Assembly: GCF_037975245.1 (NCBI RefSeq)
Contig: NC_092576.1
Span: forward strand, 18,840,611 to 18,904,610
Direction of reading: 5' to 3'
DNA: 64,000 nucleotides
Source of the DNA: Apostichopus japonicus
Lineage: Eukaryota > Echinodermata > Holothuroidea > Aspidochirotida > Stichopodidae
This document shows positions 1 to 13,479 of the stretch, piece by piece. The notes under the pieces are model-generated. The model saw nothing but the letters and a program-made list of their open reading frames with translations, ran no database searches and had not been told where the DNA came from. The position numbers were made by a program, and so were the translations under genes. How positions within the stretch are numbered: position 1 is the stretch's first letter; each line of letters begins with the position of its first letter.

Positions 1-559
1 ATGAACGAAACATCACCGCACAGAACGACTCTTTACATGTGACTGTGCGGAGTTCAGTTAGGCCAAATGCTTATTTATTAACCCGTGGTTGGTTACTTTT
101 GTTAAGACTAGACCTAAAGGAATATTCCAGTGGCTGAAGATGATTACTTAATAAACATGCTAAAATATATTGCATCAATAGTATAAACTACATCTTCATA
201 GAAGTTTGCGTAGTGAAGATATCCTTTTTTTTCAAATTTGGTGATATTTTGTGATTGCGTCTGGCAACAGCAGAATGATGTCATCACAACTTGGTGTTGA
301 CATAGAGAAAAAAGATATAAGCATTTGCTACCGTCTTCTGGAAATGGCAAAAGGGCCCCTTCTCGCCACTGTGAGGTATGTCTCAAAAAAAGGAAATAAG
401 CCAAGAAAAACTTGAAAGCTAAGACTCAGTACAAGAGTTTTTATAGCAACGATGACCAAACTAGACTTAGAAGAAGGTTGTGAAGATGATGCAAACTAGA
501 CTTAGAAGAAGTCTTGTGAAGATGATGAAGGGCGATAAGGATATTCAAAAAAGTTTGGA
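1..559. other. No recognised gene
   Basis: Nothing is recognised here beyond two near-identical short stretches around 464 and 500 (both containing ACTAGACTTAGAAGAAG), a local 36-bp duplication. A minus-strand open frame of 86 codons lies at 144-404 with no recognisable motif, and is treated as chance. Confidence 0.4.
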
Positions 560-2160
560 CAATTGATGAAAATATTTTTTTTTTATTCTGGATAAAGTAG
601 GGGGCAGTACAAATGTTGTGTTGAACTATATTGGTGATATCCCGAAGCTGGGATTGGATGATGAAAGGGTGCAGGGCTTACGTTATATATGACATTATGA
701 GCCAGGTAAGCACCAGATAACGAGCACGAGAGTGACCCAGAGACCACACCTTAATACGAAACTAATACGATCTCCGTTAAGCATAATGATCCCTATCAAT
801 CTAGCTCTAGTTCTAACATCTCGATATGTCTACAGTAATGTGTTCTAAGACAACTCCCTGGAGGAGGCGGATTCGGGGGAGCTCATGGCATCGCGTTACT
901 TATCTAACACTCATTGGGTGGAACGTATAAAGTTATTTCAGAAATTTGCTCAAACACAACTTTATGGATAAAGTTGAACCACATTTTCTTTGGTAAAGAC
1001 CTACCACTTAGTGCCACCCACATTCCTCATGAAGGTTCTACATACCATGACCATGACTCACAACGATTGCGTTCAGCTTAATGCCTCAATCTGTATTGTA
1101 GGGGAAATCAATTCAACTAATTGATATGTGTCGATGCATTGATCTACATATTGTTAATCAAAAAATAGGTTCCGATTACAACATCAGCAATTTACTTGTA
1201 ACAACAGGAGCACTGTCGATCACGTTATTACCTCCCTAGACCTATTTCCAAATATTGATACATTATGTGTAGATATCTTCGATAATGTAATGTCCGATAA
1301 GCATAACCCATTTTTTTTTTGTAAATATTTCTGAATAGGAACCCGTGGCATTTACACTGATAGGAGCGTTTTTAGAAGTAACAGTAATATCCATGTTTGG
1401 AAAAAAAGCCTCAAAGAAGATTCTATGGAAGGACGAAACGAGGGATAAGTTGAGGAACTAGCTAAGTACCACTGTAGATCTTAGCAACATTTCGGAACGT
1501 CGTGATGGTATTATCAACGCCTAAAAAAATGAAATTGATAGTACAGTAGATTATTTTTAGAAGCTATATGTAGCGGTTGCGGAAACAAGTTGTGTTAACA
1601 ATCCTAAAAGAGTTGCTAAGAGTTTCGAAAATAGAAATAGTAGGTTTAATAGCTGTTGCAAGGTGTTAAAATCGCAATGCATCTAGTCAAAATGGATTTT
1701 AAGCTTTTAAGATATATAGACAGCATCCCCAGGCAAAGGAATGCTGCTAAGCGTTATAAGAAAACTGTGAAAAATGCCAAAGAAAACCTTTTACTACTTT
1801 GCATCGATAATTAAGGCAAATGCGTAGTTCCAACCCTAAGCACTACTGGGATATTATCAATAGATCTGTACAAAGCAAAACTATGACGAATTGTGTGGTT
1901 AAAATATAGTCGTTTGTTGATCATTTAAAGCAAAGTTATTCAAAGTTAAAATGAGTGTTGTGATGGTACAACATCATTCGCCATCGTTCACTGCCCCAGG
2001 AAGGTTTAAATGACGTATAAAATAAGCCCATAACTGAGTTGGAAGTTTCAAAGTTCGTCACAAAAATTATAAATAATAATGACACCGGGTTAGATTTGTT
2101 GCTCATTTTAGTGAACACATCCTGTCGCGTTTACTCTAGTATCAATGTTTATTGTTTATG
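560..2160 (+). mobile_element. Decayed CR1/Jockey-type LINE (endonuclease end to start of RT)
   Basis: Broken frames on the plus strand read like the middle of a non-LTR retrotransposon. Around 1213-1320 one frame gives STVDHVITSLDLFP and then SDKHNPF, matching the C-terminal part of the LINE endonuclease (S-x-DH ... SDH-x-P). Around 1815-1880 another frame gives SSNPKHYWDIINRS, the usual pre-RT linker of CR1-like elements. At 2023-2085 the frame NKPITELEVSKFVTKIINNN resembles the first RT motif. Many stops and frame changes show it is long dead. The family name is inferred from these motifs; the ends are approximate. Confidence 0.6.
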
Positions 2161-2359
2161 TCAACGAATCTTTTGTTTAAAACAGTTTGGATTCATTGTT
2201 TCTAGTAATTAAGTGGAATGCATTTTCGAATTTCATCTTTTCTGACCTGTCGGTCATATTTTAGTAGCCTATACTATGGCCTACCACGTGAGTGGAATAT
2301 TTCTTGTCATTTTTGGATTCATTTATCTGTATTGGAATGCGTAAAACCAACAGATTATT

Positions 2360-2795
2360 AAAATCGGTACTCTGAAGTGCCTTGGGATTTCAAAAAGAAG
2401 AACAACTTGAATTAATTGAATACATCACAAGATACAATCTTGATATTACCGTTGTGCAGGAAACAAAGATGAGAGGTCCAGACGATGTCAAACTACAAAG
2501 GTCAGATCAATCCAATTCATATACATTTTGTAAAGCAGGTTGTAGCAATTCATATCACGGTGTAGGTTTCCTTGTTAACCCTCTCGTTCCAGGTGACATC
2601 ACAAGGTTTATCGTAGCCGAACCATATACCATTCATTTAGATTTTTTGATCCGACCACGATGCACCGAATGGCAAGTCTCTGTATCTCCAGCTACCAAGG
2701 CGAATGCCCTTTTTTCCGGATTCCACTTCGCCCCGGTAGCTCTCTCAAAGATAGATAAATCCTGCAAAGAGGGCACGAAAGGGGCCCAGACTTAA
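2360..2795 (+). mobile_element. LINE endonuclease N-terminal fragment (RTE/CR1-like)
   Basis: An open frame gives YNLDITVVQETKMRG followed by GVGFLVNPL about 40 residues later. These are the metal-binding QET motif and the GVGF segment of the apurinic-type endonuclease of non-LTR retrotransposons (often annotated as craniofacial development protein 2-like). The start IGTL lies one frame off just upstream, so a small indel separates it. The fragment stops before the catalytic SDH motif and no RT follows in the same frame. It reads as a truncated, inactive insertion separate from the LINE just before it, because N-terminal endonuclease follows RT here. Confidence 0.6.
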
Positions 2796-3705
2796 AACAA
2801 CAGAAATATATATTGTTCGCAGTGCCATTGAGCAAGGTGCAGTACTGAAAAATGTTTAATAATAATGCATGACCTCTCTCAGTAAGTTAACGTCTCGAAA
2901 GTTACCAAGATCGATTCGAACACAAGTTGCATTTTCTATTACCACAATTGCACTAATTACACACATATATGAGGGATCCAATCAAACTAGAATTATTGGT
3001 CTGTCCTGGCTTGCAGCAAAGGCGGATGTTGTTTTCGATTTAAGTTTTCTTCTTAAAGAAAAACATGGACTTTGGTAAAAGCGGTTGTGAAAGACACACA
3101 TTCTGTACACATCAATTTTGTTCATTGTTTACGAATTTGATTATGTAGGATTATTTATCAGTTAGGACGTCAAATCTCTACAAAACTTGCTTATCATTAC
3201 AATTTATTGTCAGCATGTTTACACACAACACAACTGTAACAGTGGTATGTGAACGAGAAATAAGGACACAAACAACTACTTGAATTGAACTGGGTTTATT
3301 AGATCTTCACATGGCTAGATATCTACTACTCTAACAATGCTTTACAGAGGATGGGACAGGAATTTACTATGTGCACATATTCAATAGAGGAATAATTTAA
3401 TTAAGGAATGGCGATATTATAACATCATTGGAAATGCCATTATACGGATTGTTACTTTCTTGACATAGATCAGTGTAGAGATATTCAATTCACCGACTGG
3501 TGTGAGGTTTCTGTTGAAACAGAGAAACTGTGGAGGCAAAGTTTAAGTGATCTACTGGGACTTATAGGTTGGAAAATATGCTATTATGTTTATTGTTGGC
3601 TTGTAAATAGAAACTGTTAGTCATCTTTCTAGGAAGTGTGCTGTAAGAGGACTTCCCGTGTTTGCTACTAGGTAAGAGATTGCAAAGGTGATGCTAGGGT
3701 AAGGG
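2796..3705. other. No recognised gene
   Basis: A 69-codon open frame at 2869-3078 shows no family motif. No RNA gene or repeat is recognised in the stretch. Confidence 0.4.
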
Positions 3706-3711
3706 GAAAAT

Positions 3712-3739
3712 AATAAAGCTCCCGAGCGGGAGCTTTATT
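3712..3739. repeat. Perfect 13-bp inverted repeat, terminator-like hairpin
   Basis: The arms AATAAAGCTCCCG and CGGGAGCTTTATT are exact reverse complements with a 2-base spacer (AG), followed by TTTATT. It looks like a bacterial rho-independent terminator but sits in an animal genome, immediately before a LINE C-terminal fragment. The role is unknown. Confidence 0.8.
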
Positions 3740-3741
3740 TT

Positions 3742-3987
3742 ATTGCTAAGGGCATCTATGGTCAGGCTCAGATCCCTATTGACTGCCTAAGAAAGCCTCT
3801 GCGTAGGAGTCGGAACATGCATGATATGCATTTCTGCCAGCTGTATGCCAGTACAAATTGCTATAAGTATAGTTTTTTTCCAAATACAATTAGGGATTGG
3901 AATAGTCTGCCTTCAGTCCTCATTAGTAGTTCCAGTGGTTCTGTGAATCCTGTCACTTATATCAGTACTCGGGTCAGATCTAATTAA
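3742..3987 (+). mobile_element. LINE 3' end: C-terminal tail of ORF2
   Basis: A frame reading IAKGIYGQAQIPIDCLRKPL and later YKYSFFPNTIRDWNSLP runs to a TAA near 3987. The FFPxTIRDWNSLP motif is the conserved C-terminal signature of CR1/L2-like LINE polyproteins. The untranslated tail continues to about 4065, where a run rich in GAAGAC/GACGAAG looks like the element's 3' simple repeat. This frame is unbroken over about 80 codons, so the copy is younger than the LINE at 560-2160. It is a typical 5'-truncated insertion. Confidence 0.7.
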
Positions 3988-4069
3988 TTACTCTCTTGAC
4001 GTGTGTGTGGTGAGATATTGTCCCTTTTTGCGGATGTGTCACCGTATCGAAGACGAAGACGACGAAGCG

Positions 4070-6929
4070 GTGGTTATACTCAGGCAACTGGAGATCACCA
4101 GAGGTCATGGTAATAACAAGAGGGGTGGGAGAGACACGCTACTACATGTAAGGGTAGTGCTAAATCTCTTAAGTAATTAACGACACAGGAAATCTAAAAG
4201 AAGGTAATTAAATTTAAATCTAGAAGTTCAGAAATGCTATGTATATAAGCGAATTAACCAGGCTCCCTGATAGCAAACAAGCGGAAAATATTTCTTATTA
4301 AATTTAATACAATTCACAAAGTAAAGAATCAAGCTCTTTTAGAGCAAATAAAGTCCTTACTTCGCTACAACATGGACATAAATCATAGCATTAACTACAC
4401 AGAGCACACATAATCCATTACTTAATGAATAACCTGCCGTGGGGGATCTGTCGACGTGACTCCTTCCTATTCGAGGTCGGATGCAGACACGAGGCACCCT
4501 TAACTACCTTACTTAAATTAAGAAAAAGAAGAAGCCGTCGCCTCGAAGCTGAACTCTGAGCCACGGACCCGCTCCACTAAATACAATGTTGCTGTACGCC
4601 TAATATCACTTTTATAGCATTTGCGAGTCACGCCGTCGGCCTCCGGAAGCGTCCTTTTCAGGTACTTACGAGAAAAACAAAAATATAAGCAATACAATTC
4701 TGTAGTTATTTACTCTAACACAACCAATGAGCGATCAATTTTGGATGTAAATCCCCGCTTTCGTGTTACTTTTTTTTTTAAACAAAAGAAACGGAATTTT
4801 AACTGGCATGTTGCTTCACAGACTGCAGAAAGAAATCCAAGAAAAGAACGGAGAGCATAAATAGTACCGTGATCAATACAAAGATGATAAAAGTAATACT
4901 TTTCTCGTGCAAAATGTGCATTGAATATTAATGAATAATCCTTAAAATATTGGGAATTTGCCTCCTTCTCGAGGATACAATCTCCATCGCTTCTTTCTAT
5001 CTAAGTGAAAAAAACAATATTCTAGTTCACCTGTCGAGTACCCAAACACAATCAGAATGAAAACAAAGTTCAGGGTTCTTTGCTGCTGTTCATTGATTTG
5101 ATTTATAGGGAACACACCAAGCATGTGTTTGCTTTCTACAAATATCATTAATCCAAGTTTGAAGATCAAACATATATGGTTTCCACATAAGTAACGGCAA
5201 ATTAATATAATCCCTCACCCTTAGGCTCATCATTTTTTATGACATGAGCACCAAAAACAATTAGATTCACCTACTTACTAAAAATGGCAATGATCAATAA
5301 TTGCCTTGTGAAGTTATTAATCATACAAACTTGTAACACAACCTCATCATAGATACACATGATATCAATGCAATTTGAAGACTTTGACGTTTAGTCCTAT
5401 GGCCTCATATTCATTTAATGAGCACCAAAATCTATTGGGTTCATTAGCATATTATGAACCTCCCACTAACCAAGTAACATAGTGAACAATTATTTTCTTG
5501 TTGGGTTATCGTGCAACCAAATTAAAGTGGCAAACAAACCACACCCCTTTCTCTCTCTCCCTCTTGAGAAAAGGGTAAAATGAAAAGTATATAACCTAGG
5601 AAGAGTTCAGTTAATATTTTAAGACCGGTTTGCCAAATCCCATCACAAATGAAAGATGTCAGTGTAGGTAACATTTCTATAGATATTCTGGGTTTGAAGA
5701 TATTTTAGTCACCTGTTAGTTCGTGAAGCAATGCTCTAGTCTACGATAAACCTCAGACAAAATATTATCCCGGAATAGTAAATATAATGGATGTAGGGAT
5801 AAATGCTAGAGTCTATGAGGAAAATCACACTAAATATTATCCCAAAATACGAAATAGAAAACTCATACTAAATATTATTCAGGAATACTAAATATAATAG
5901 CCGTAGGGATGTTTATATTTCAACTGGTTTTGAATTTGTTTTGCAGTGCAATCACTTTATCCAATTCAGAAAATGAAAAAGTTATCATTGCAATTGTTTT
6001 TAATAATCCTTAAAAGTATATATGTAATGTTAAAATACTTCTTGGCTACTAGTTTGAAAGTACCTCCCCTTTGATAACATTACTAAGGATAAATACAACA
6101 GCCAAGTGAAAGACAATGCATACACAGTTTTTGAAGGGACAATTTAAGGAGAGGCTACGACACATTTTAAAGCACGGGATGAATTTCTGTTCATGGTTGA
6201 ATTGAATCTTATTGATATTTGGAGGGAACTAAATATATTACTAAAGCTTTTTCCTTGCATTCCAACATTGCTGACATTTACTGCACACCTTAACGACATC
6301 AACAAATTGAGGACCTAATTTTGAAGATGCCAATTCGAGGACTAAGGAGGGTGCTATTCGTAGCATGGTTTTCTACCATACACACTGTTCAGCCAAATTT
6401 GTGTCTGAAAGTGACAATTTGAGGACCTCCCCCATACCAACACAGGAACTTCTGAGGTCACTTTGAGCCCAATCCCCACTTTTTACAAGATGAGGAAGTC
6501 CTCAAGTTGACGGCCACACACCAAATGTCCTCAAAGCGACGGTGTGTACCAGAACACAAGTCCTCTAGTTGATAGCTATGGCAACGCATGTACACACACT
6601 CACCCGATTGCGTGACTAAAAATGGTTATGATTATCATTACACCAAAACGCAATAAGGAATATTTAAGTCACACGTTGACCAATGACGTATCCAGAGAGG
6701 CAGGGGTGGGGTAGAGTGCATCTTATGCATCCAATGCCTATAATGCTGATAACAATGTACGCAAAGTACACACACTTTGTCAGCAGCTGTTGTTTGCCAT
6801 CTACAAGCCTTTGTTTTTCCGTATGTAAACATTATGTAAATGCTGCCTAGTCCCCAGAGATCCAAGGTAGACGCAAACCAGGACCCTTATGAGCGAGAAA
6901 GGGACAGAGAGGGAAATGTCGTCGTTCAT
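4070..6929. other. No recognised gene; dispersed repeat near 6300-6600
   Basis: No coding region is supported. Between about 6310 and 6570 the text repeats GAGGACCT/CCTCAAAG-type phrases in both senses, which looks like a dispersed repeat of unknown family. Open frames of 75-79 codons at 4621, 4942 and 6638 show no known motif and are treated as chance. Confidence 0.4.
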
Positions 6930-9900
6930 AAATACACAAGACAGTAAGTTTTGGGGTACTAAACATTAGATATAGAGTTGTTGACATTAACAATTAAAAA
7001 TCATGGACGTTAAATATGAATGTAAGAGACTGACTTCGGTCACTTTGCGGCTTTGATAAGCCAATGCAGCTTATTCGCGAGTTCCTGCTTGCAGGAGGAT
7101 CTAATATACATACATACACACACATACATACATACTACTCTTACCTGTCTCATATACATAAGCACGGAGTGACGCTACTACGATGGTGGGAGACCCAATC
7201 GGAAAGGGACATTCCCCGAATGAAACTCCTATTTTCGAATGCGGCTTTACCGCATTGTACGATATTAAGTGGAGAAATATATACTTATTCCAAAGTAAAA
7301 GACAACAGAAGAAGGTAATGTTTGAGTAATAATACATACCTCTATGGAATGGAACATCCCGAACCGTTAATCTGATGGTAACATGGCTGTTGTGTAGTTT
7401 ATAAGTCTACATTTCACATGTTACGTTCTTTTTTAAACTTTGAGAGTAACGTTAATTGAACTAAGATAACAAATTCAAACGTTCATGTTTACACCGTGTA
7501 AAGGAGACAATCGTTTATCTAAAATAGTTAAAACAACATTTCATGCTATACATATTTGCAGCATGTTAGTTAGTCTGCAGTTCGAAAAAATTTCCCACAC
7601 TTCAGTTCAGTAACATTCTTTCTAGACAGAAAACCCACTACACAATACTCTGAAAAGTTCGTTTAGATCGGACACCTTACTGTAGCATTTACACGGTGTT
7701 TTATTGGTTCTTAAAGAACTGTTACGTAAAATACCGCATACCGCTGTAATGGTCGAGTATCGCTTTTGCATTTCAGCCAGCTTTCTCTTCAATATACAGC
7801 GATCAAAAATCAGAGAACTGTTTAGATTACATTACCGCAAGCCATCACATCCAAGCATTTGGTGGGGAGAATAAAGTGTTCCAATAATTAATCTGTAAAG
7901 AAAAGAAAGTGGTTGTGTTAATGAAGGAGACCACAGAGTAATTTCTTTAAAAAAAATGTGATATAGTAAGTATAAATTTACGGGACACGGGTAAATAGAG
8001 TCTGCAGCTTTTACCTCATGTATAAACAGAAATATAATAATATTTCGTCGAGATTATCATATGTTATTATTACTAGGCAGTCTACTACTGGATTCTAACG
8101 GCGGACATCATTTATTGTTACATACATTTAGGTTTGTACCTTTCTTGGAGTGAAACATATCACCGAAAAGTTAAGACACATACAAAGACGGATCATCGCA
8201 TTAAGTACCGCATATTTTGGTGCATTGCATTTGAACAAAAGCAGAATAACGTTTTATGTACATTAACATTACGATGTGCTAATACAAATGATAAAGTATT
8301 CGCTATATCAGTTCATATATTACCTTTGAGTTAAAAAGTAAACATGAACTTTGATATATTTTATAGTTTATGTAGACATAAGCAGACATAAGCCGACTCA
8401 AAGCACATCTGCGCCATTTATGTCAATTTTGCAGACTCTTGGTCATATAAACTTGGAATTCTATACGTTTTACAGTGTTTCTCCTACATATGATAATGCC
8501 GGTTAATGAGTCTTATTTCTACGGTAAGTACGTTTTTGCTTTTGTTTTTCTCTCTAATATTTCTGCTAACTTAAATGACCATTGTTCTAAGGAGGATTTG
8601 CAGTACGTTTCGAAAATGCGGGACATGGTCAATACTATCATTCAATAACCGTCGGAACACTTCGCGATTGGTTTAATATGGTTCTATTCATATTTTTCTA
8701 TCATAATGGTGTAAAGAATGTGTCTCATATACGGTATTGAAACATAAAAACAATTCGGATTTATTTCAAATTTGTTTCCAGGAAAATAATAGACGTATGC
8801 ATAATGATATGTTTATGTATGTTAATTGTTGCATGTGACTTGATACTGAACACGTTATGTCAAGAATGGGTGCTTGAATAGATCTGCTTGAGGGTTCTAA
8901 CAATGAATATTAAAGGTTTTGTTGTTTGTCTGATCATTTCATGCCAATAAAACACGCAACAAACTGTGGAAAATCTATATTGGAACTTAAACGTCATCGA
9001 AAGCACATGTGTTTTTGAATATCTAAATTTCAACCATATAAACGAGTTCAACCAAGATAGAGGATGAATGAAATGGATGCTCGCTGACACTTTATAGTTT
9101 CTTTCGAAATGTTCATGCACACCTCTAAGCCTTTCATACGAATGCTTGTATGCATGACTTGTTTATACAACTTCAGTCTGGAGGTATGTAACCAAGTATT
9201 GTAAGAGAAAGTAATAGAGACAACAATAAAATGGATGGATGAATCACGTGTACATATCATAGTAATGTAGCCACACTTCTATACAAAGTTTCATGCAATG
9301 AACAAAATAGCTCCAATAAGTCAATCACTTAACTCACATTCTGTAGTTAGTAATTGATTAGGACAGCATTCATATTGAATTAATCTCAAACAGTGTTAGA
9401 ATAAGAATACAGCTCAAAAAAAGATAAATACATTCTTAACCAAGATTTATTAGTTTGTAAATATAAAAGAAAATAATTAATGTATATCTCAAAGCTTATG
9501 AATAAGATATTGATAAACCCTGTAAGACACATGGATCTCTAACAATGATGTAACGATGATAGATGAACTGCAATATCACTGAACATTTTAATATAAAACA
9601 ACGTACCTTATGAGATTAAGCAAGGCGTTAATACATGCGAAGCAAATGTTAAGACTAATAAAGCACAAATAAAAAAAAAGTATCTAGAAATGCTTACATT
9701 AAAACAAAAGAGAATGAGTTAGCTAATTGATAATATCATATCAGAGACCAAGAAGTCTTTAAGGGTGAAAAGTAGATACAAAGAGCCATTACTATTCCAA
9801 CAAAAAAAACTTTAATAATAAAATGTAGAAAGTCACCGACATTTACAGCAATTTCCATTCTCTTTGCAGCTTACAATTTCCATGAACGATTGAGTAGATA

Positions 9901-10380
9901 GGAATGATAATCATAATTGTCAAAACATATTTTAATGAAGCAAACACTCTAAGGTCTAAATAGAGAACTCTGAAACACAATGTGACTTATTCGTTTGCAA
10001 CCGTGTGGAAAGTTAGCATTATGTTATGATGACTCTATAACTAATTGGAGATGCTGCCGCCTTATTCTGATCTGGATTGGTTGTGCTTGTGAGTCGACCA
10101 AGTCACAAACAGACAACATTATAACCATCCTTTATTATCAATATGACATAGAATTATCTAAATTTCAAAGTTTAAGTAGGTGATACCAACACATAGCTTG
10201 TGATTTTGATTGATTCATTTCACAAGGCAAAACAAGACACTTGTATAAGGATCACACACAAAAAAATAAACAGCATACTTATTTCCACTATTGTTCCTTT
10301 ACACAGAAAACAACGAATGAATAAATAAAGAGAACACACTAAAACTAAAAAATAAATAAAAAATAGTCAAGAATATATGA
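6930..10380. repeat. Duplicated block a (paired with 13864-18010)
   Basis: This 3.4-kb non-coding stretch aligns collinearly with 13864-18010. Shared anchors include ACACAAGACAGTAAGTTTT (6934/13870), GGAGTGACGCTACTACGATG (7166/13937), ATGGTCGAGTATCGC (7749/14583), AAGTACCGCATATTTTGG (8203/15151) and ATATGATAATGCCGGTTAAT (8488/15431). This copy has about 190 bp at 7190-7376 missing from the other. The other carries extra sequence at 15712-15980 and 16835-16980. Stops and indels everywhere argue against a protein. Confidence 0.8.
7104..7137. repeat. CATA/CACA microsatellite
   Basis: A short run of CATACATACACACACATACATACATAC-type units, about 34 bp. It is absent from the paired copy of block a. 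Confidence 0.8.
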
Positions 10381-10399
10381 CGCCGATTTTAAAATCATA

Positions 10400-11880
10400 A
10401 AAAATGGGTCTCTAATTGTTGAGTTGCGAAGGTACAAGGGGGGCCTTGGTGGTCCTGTCCCATGGTACATACTGTACTGTGAAGTGCCGTACCATATTGG
10501 AGCGGCATGCAAAGTTATTATGGACACAATTTTCATCACGAGCCTATTTTACCTATCATCATACTTTTATGAAGGCCCATGGAATAGTCGTATCTTACCA
10601 AGAAGCTTAGAACTGCATGTCACACATACTAAAAAGACAAGATACAAGGTAAAACGAAACTAAAAGAGAATTGTATTTGTTTACCTTTCTTATCTGATAA
10701 GTTAATATTTAACACGGAGATTTAATTCCATTCATGTAGGACGAACTTGGACTTAATTGAATTGTTTAAACTGATATAGTACATTGTATCAGTTAGAAAC
10801 GACAAAGGACATCACACTCAAAGGTTCAGCCTACAGTAGTCAATACACAACTTAAAAATGAAATGAAATTGAGCAGTATAATATGCGGCTATTGAATTAG
10901 GTATTTAAAGCCAATTGATCAAATACATAATTAGCTTTCGTGAAACAGGTATGAATAACAAAGAAACAAAATGCAAGTTTTAACTGCGAAATGGAAAGTA
11001 AAAAAAACCCATAAAAAAGCACTTGATTTGATGTATTGTACATTATCCATTGACTACAGCAGCTGAGTTTTCGAGATACTGACAAATAAATTCAAAGAAT
11101 TACTTTGAAGTAATAGATTCAAAATAAGAAACAATAATACAAAAGTGAATGTACTTGACCACTCTACTATGAACAGAGAAAGTTTTTTGTTTAAATTTTC
11201 ACGATACACTTGTTGTAAGATGACTGTAGCAAGACCCTACATGATTAATATGCACGTGAATCCTACACCCGATATGGGTAGATATGAAATGAGTGGTGAA
11301 GAATTACATTAACTAGTTTTATTAAGCTTTTTAATTAAAATGTGTTGTTAAAGTTAATAAAGCATAGAAAATATACATTGCAAAACATTTATAAAATACT
11401 TAGCACATTATAAGTTCAGTTCTATACAATACTTTTCAATGAAAAGCAAATGTAAACTTTTATTTGCCCCAATAATTTACGAAGAAAAAAATAGTATTCA
11501 TATATAATGTTCATACATACTTTTGGAGTAGTTACATCATCAAATATGGAAAAAAAAAAACACAAGTAGAAATATGACAAATGCTGCATACTTGTGTGCG
11601 TTTAAAAAGATTAAGAATTAGGAGGTAAACTCAGTAAAGATATTTATCATTCAATATGTCAGTGACCTATCGATACATTTTGAAGTGTACTAATGTGCCA
11701 ACAAAAGAGATAACGTACTCTTGATATCACTTTATCAATAAAAAGCAAACATGAACTTTGGTTTCATCGTTAATCGGAGAAACTATGGTGGTCATAATGT
11801 AAGGTTATATTGTAAACCCAATTTTACTTTTGTCAAGTCAAGCAAACGAGTTACTTAACAGAAAGACGTTGATGGCTCTT
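10400..11880. repeat. Duplicated block b (paired with 21440-22935 and 23685-23785)
   Basis: Collinear matches to the later copy include TGAATTGTTTAAACTGATAT (10757/21658), GTGAATCCTACACCCGATAT (11256/22299), ATAATGTTCATACATACTTT (11504/22685) and GTCAAGTCAAGCAAACGAG (11833/23729). In this copy the block lies between a and c; in the other it lies after d. The distal 90 bp are separated from the rest by about 760 bp in the later copy. Confidence 0.8.
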
Positions 11881-12159
11881 AATTCACATGCAGAAACACA
11901 AAGGCAAACTAAGAGAGAATCAACTATTCCATTGTCTATGACTTGAGAACTGCATTCTACCCTGTCACGTTGCATGGTTCGACTCTGTAATGTTGGCTCC
12001 GAGTGCCAATCCTAACTTGCATGGGCGCTATATCCAAATTCGAAATAAAACAACGAACGTACGATCTCTATGAACCTAAGAGTATGATTTTATCTTTACA
12101 TAACATCGAGTTGGATATCATAACTAAAAATTGCCATCTGCATAACATCAAACTATAAT
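11881..12159. other. Unpaired spacer between blocks b and c
   Basis: No gene or known repeat is recognised in this short stretch. Confidence 0.4.
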
Positions 12160-12470
12160 AAAAACAGTAAAGTGACAGGAAGGCTTTTTTACTCCCGCTC
12201 AAATGCATCTGGACTAGTAGTGCTCTGAAGCTCCTTAAAAGGAGAATTCCTTATTTGTAGTATAACATAAAGTAAAGTATTTTTAATAAAGTTTAACTCT
12301 TGCAAAGTCTGTTACAATCAAATTTTCTTACAATCTTTTTGTTGGATTTGCCTAGCATTTGTTTCTTCCTGTAATTTACTTCCACATACATTTATATCTT
12401 ATAATACATCAAAACAATATGCCAGCATAAAAAATAAAAAAATAAAAAACAGACAAACATAAGTAAGCTA
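12160..12470. repeat. Duplicated block c (paired with 18045-18388)
   Basis: Matches include TGCTCTGAAGCTCCTTAA / TGCCCTGAAGCTCCTTAA, GAGAATTCCTTA and TGTTGGATTTGCCTA in both copies at matching spacing. Non-coding. In the later copy it directly follows block a and ends at a perfect hairpin. Confidence 0.8.
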
Positions 12471-12479
12471 AGCTTTCAT

Positions 12480-13400
12480 TAAGGATTTCATTTGTATATT
12501 TTTGGCGGATTAAATCTAGAGTACTTTAAACGGTAAATACGATTTTTTTTTTTACTATTCTAATAACTTATGATTCTTTGCAATAAAGGAATTGCTGTAA
12601 ATTGTATCCAGTGCGCAGATCGGTTATTGCGTACATATATAAATACTGCAGTAACATATCATGCTTAATTTTAATGCAGTATTCTCCATAATATTCCACC
12701 ATACGTTGATGTTAAAACAACCGTGTAGAGCATTAAGTCATGTTTTAGCCCGAATGTTAACTAGTTTAAAAAAGGAAAGCTTCATTTTCCAATCAGGAAG
12801 AACAATTAAGAAAATCAGTCTTCACTTATCATTATTACAATCCGTTTACAACGTTTCAATAACTTGTTCGTATTTTGTATTCACATTAAAAGTGAAAGTA
12901 AGGCTTACACCAAGATCTATGCCCTCTCCTTTGCATGCAGTGTCTGGTCTTCTTTAAACCTAAGTTGACATTAGATTTCCATCAAAGTGATTATGTCTCA
13001 TTGTGAGACTATGACTGGAATAGTGAAATGTGCTTATAAACATCATTCCTATACCTTCGCTTTTGGTATCTTGTTTTGATGTCTTCCTCCGGGTTTGTGG
13101 TCGTATATATGACGTCAATGTGTGATCATTGAAACTGTAACATTGTATTCAATATGGTGGGATTATGGATAGTTTAGGGGACAAAAAAAAAAAAAAAAAC
13201 CTCACACACCACATTGGAGGGATAGCTTATGTATATTTTAAAGATACGGCACGGGAACACATTGTAGCAACGCCTCTACCTACATGGAATATATGTATAA
13301 ATATGACCAAAATTAATCATGTCATATGCATTGGACACTTTTTATATAGTGGCGTACGACTGGAAAAATATGAAGTTCCACTTGTGAGAAAACTAAACTG
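12480..13400. repeat. Duplicated block d (paired with 20355-21320)
   Basis: Anchors include TTTTTGGCGGATTAAATCTA (12499/20380), AAAAGTGAAAGTAAGGCTTA (12888/20764), GGTGGGATTATGGATAGTTT (13155/21070) and GTATACATG-type AT-rich text. About 170 bp near 12795-12965 align without gaps, so a 98-codon open frame here has a 63-codon counterpart at 20649-20840. Almost all differences change the amino acid, so coding is not supported. Confidence 0.8.
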
Positions 13401-13479
13401 CACTTAAAGGTAAGACAGACGTTTTTTTTTTCAATGCAATTGGAAACACACTAACTGTAAAGACCATTCATTAGTTTAA

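Noticed and set aside
12661-12957. 98-codon frame with a frame-matched 63-codon counterpart at 20649-20840
   Set aside because: The match lies in duplicated block d, where DNA aligns without gaps over about 170 bp. In the 42 codons compared, nearly all differing codons change the amino acid and only one is silent, the opposite of protein constraint.
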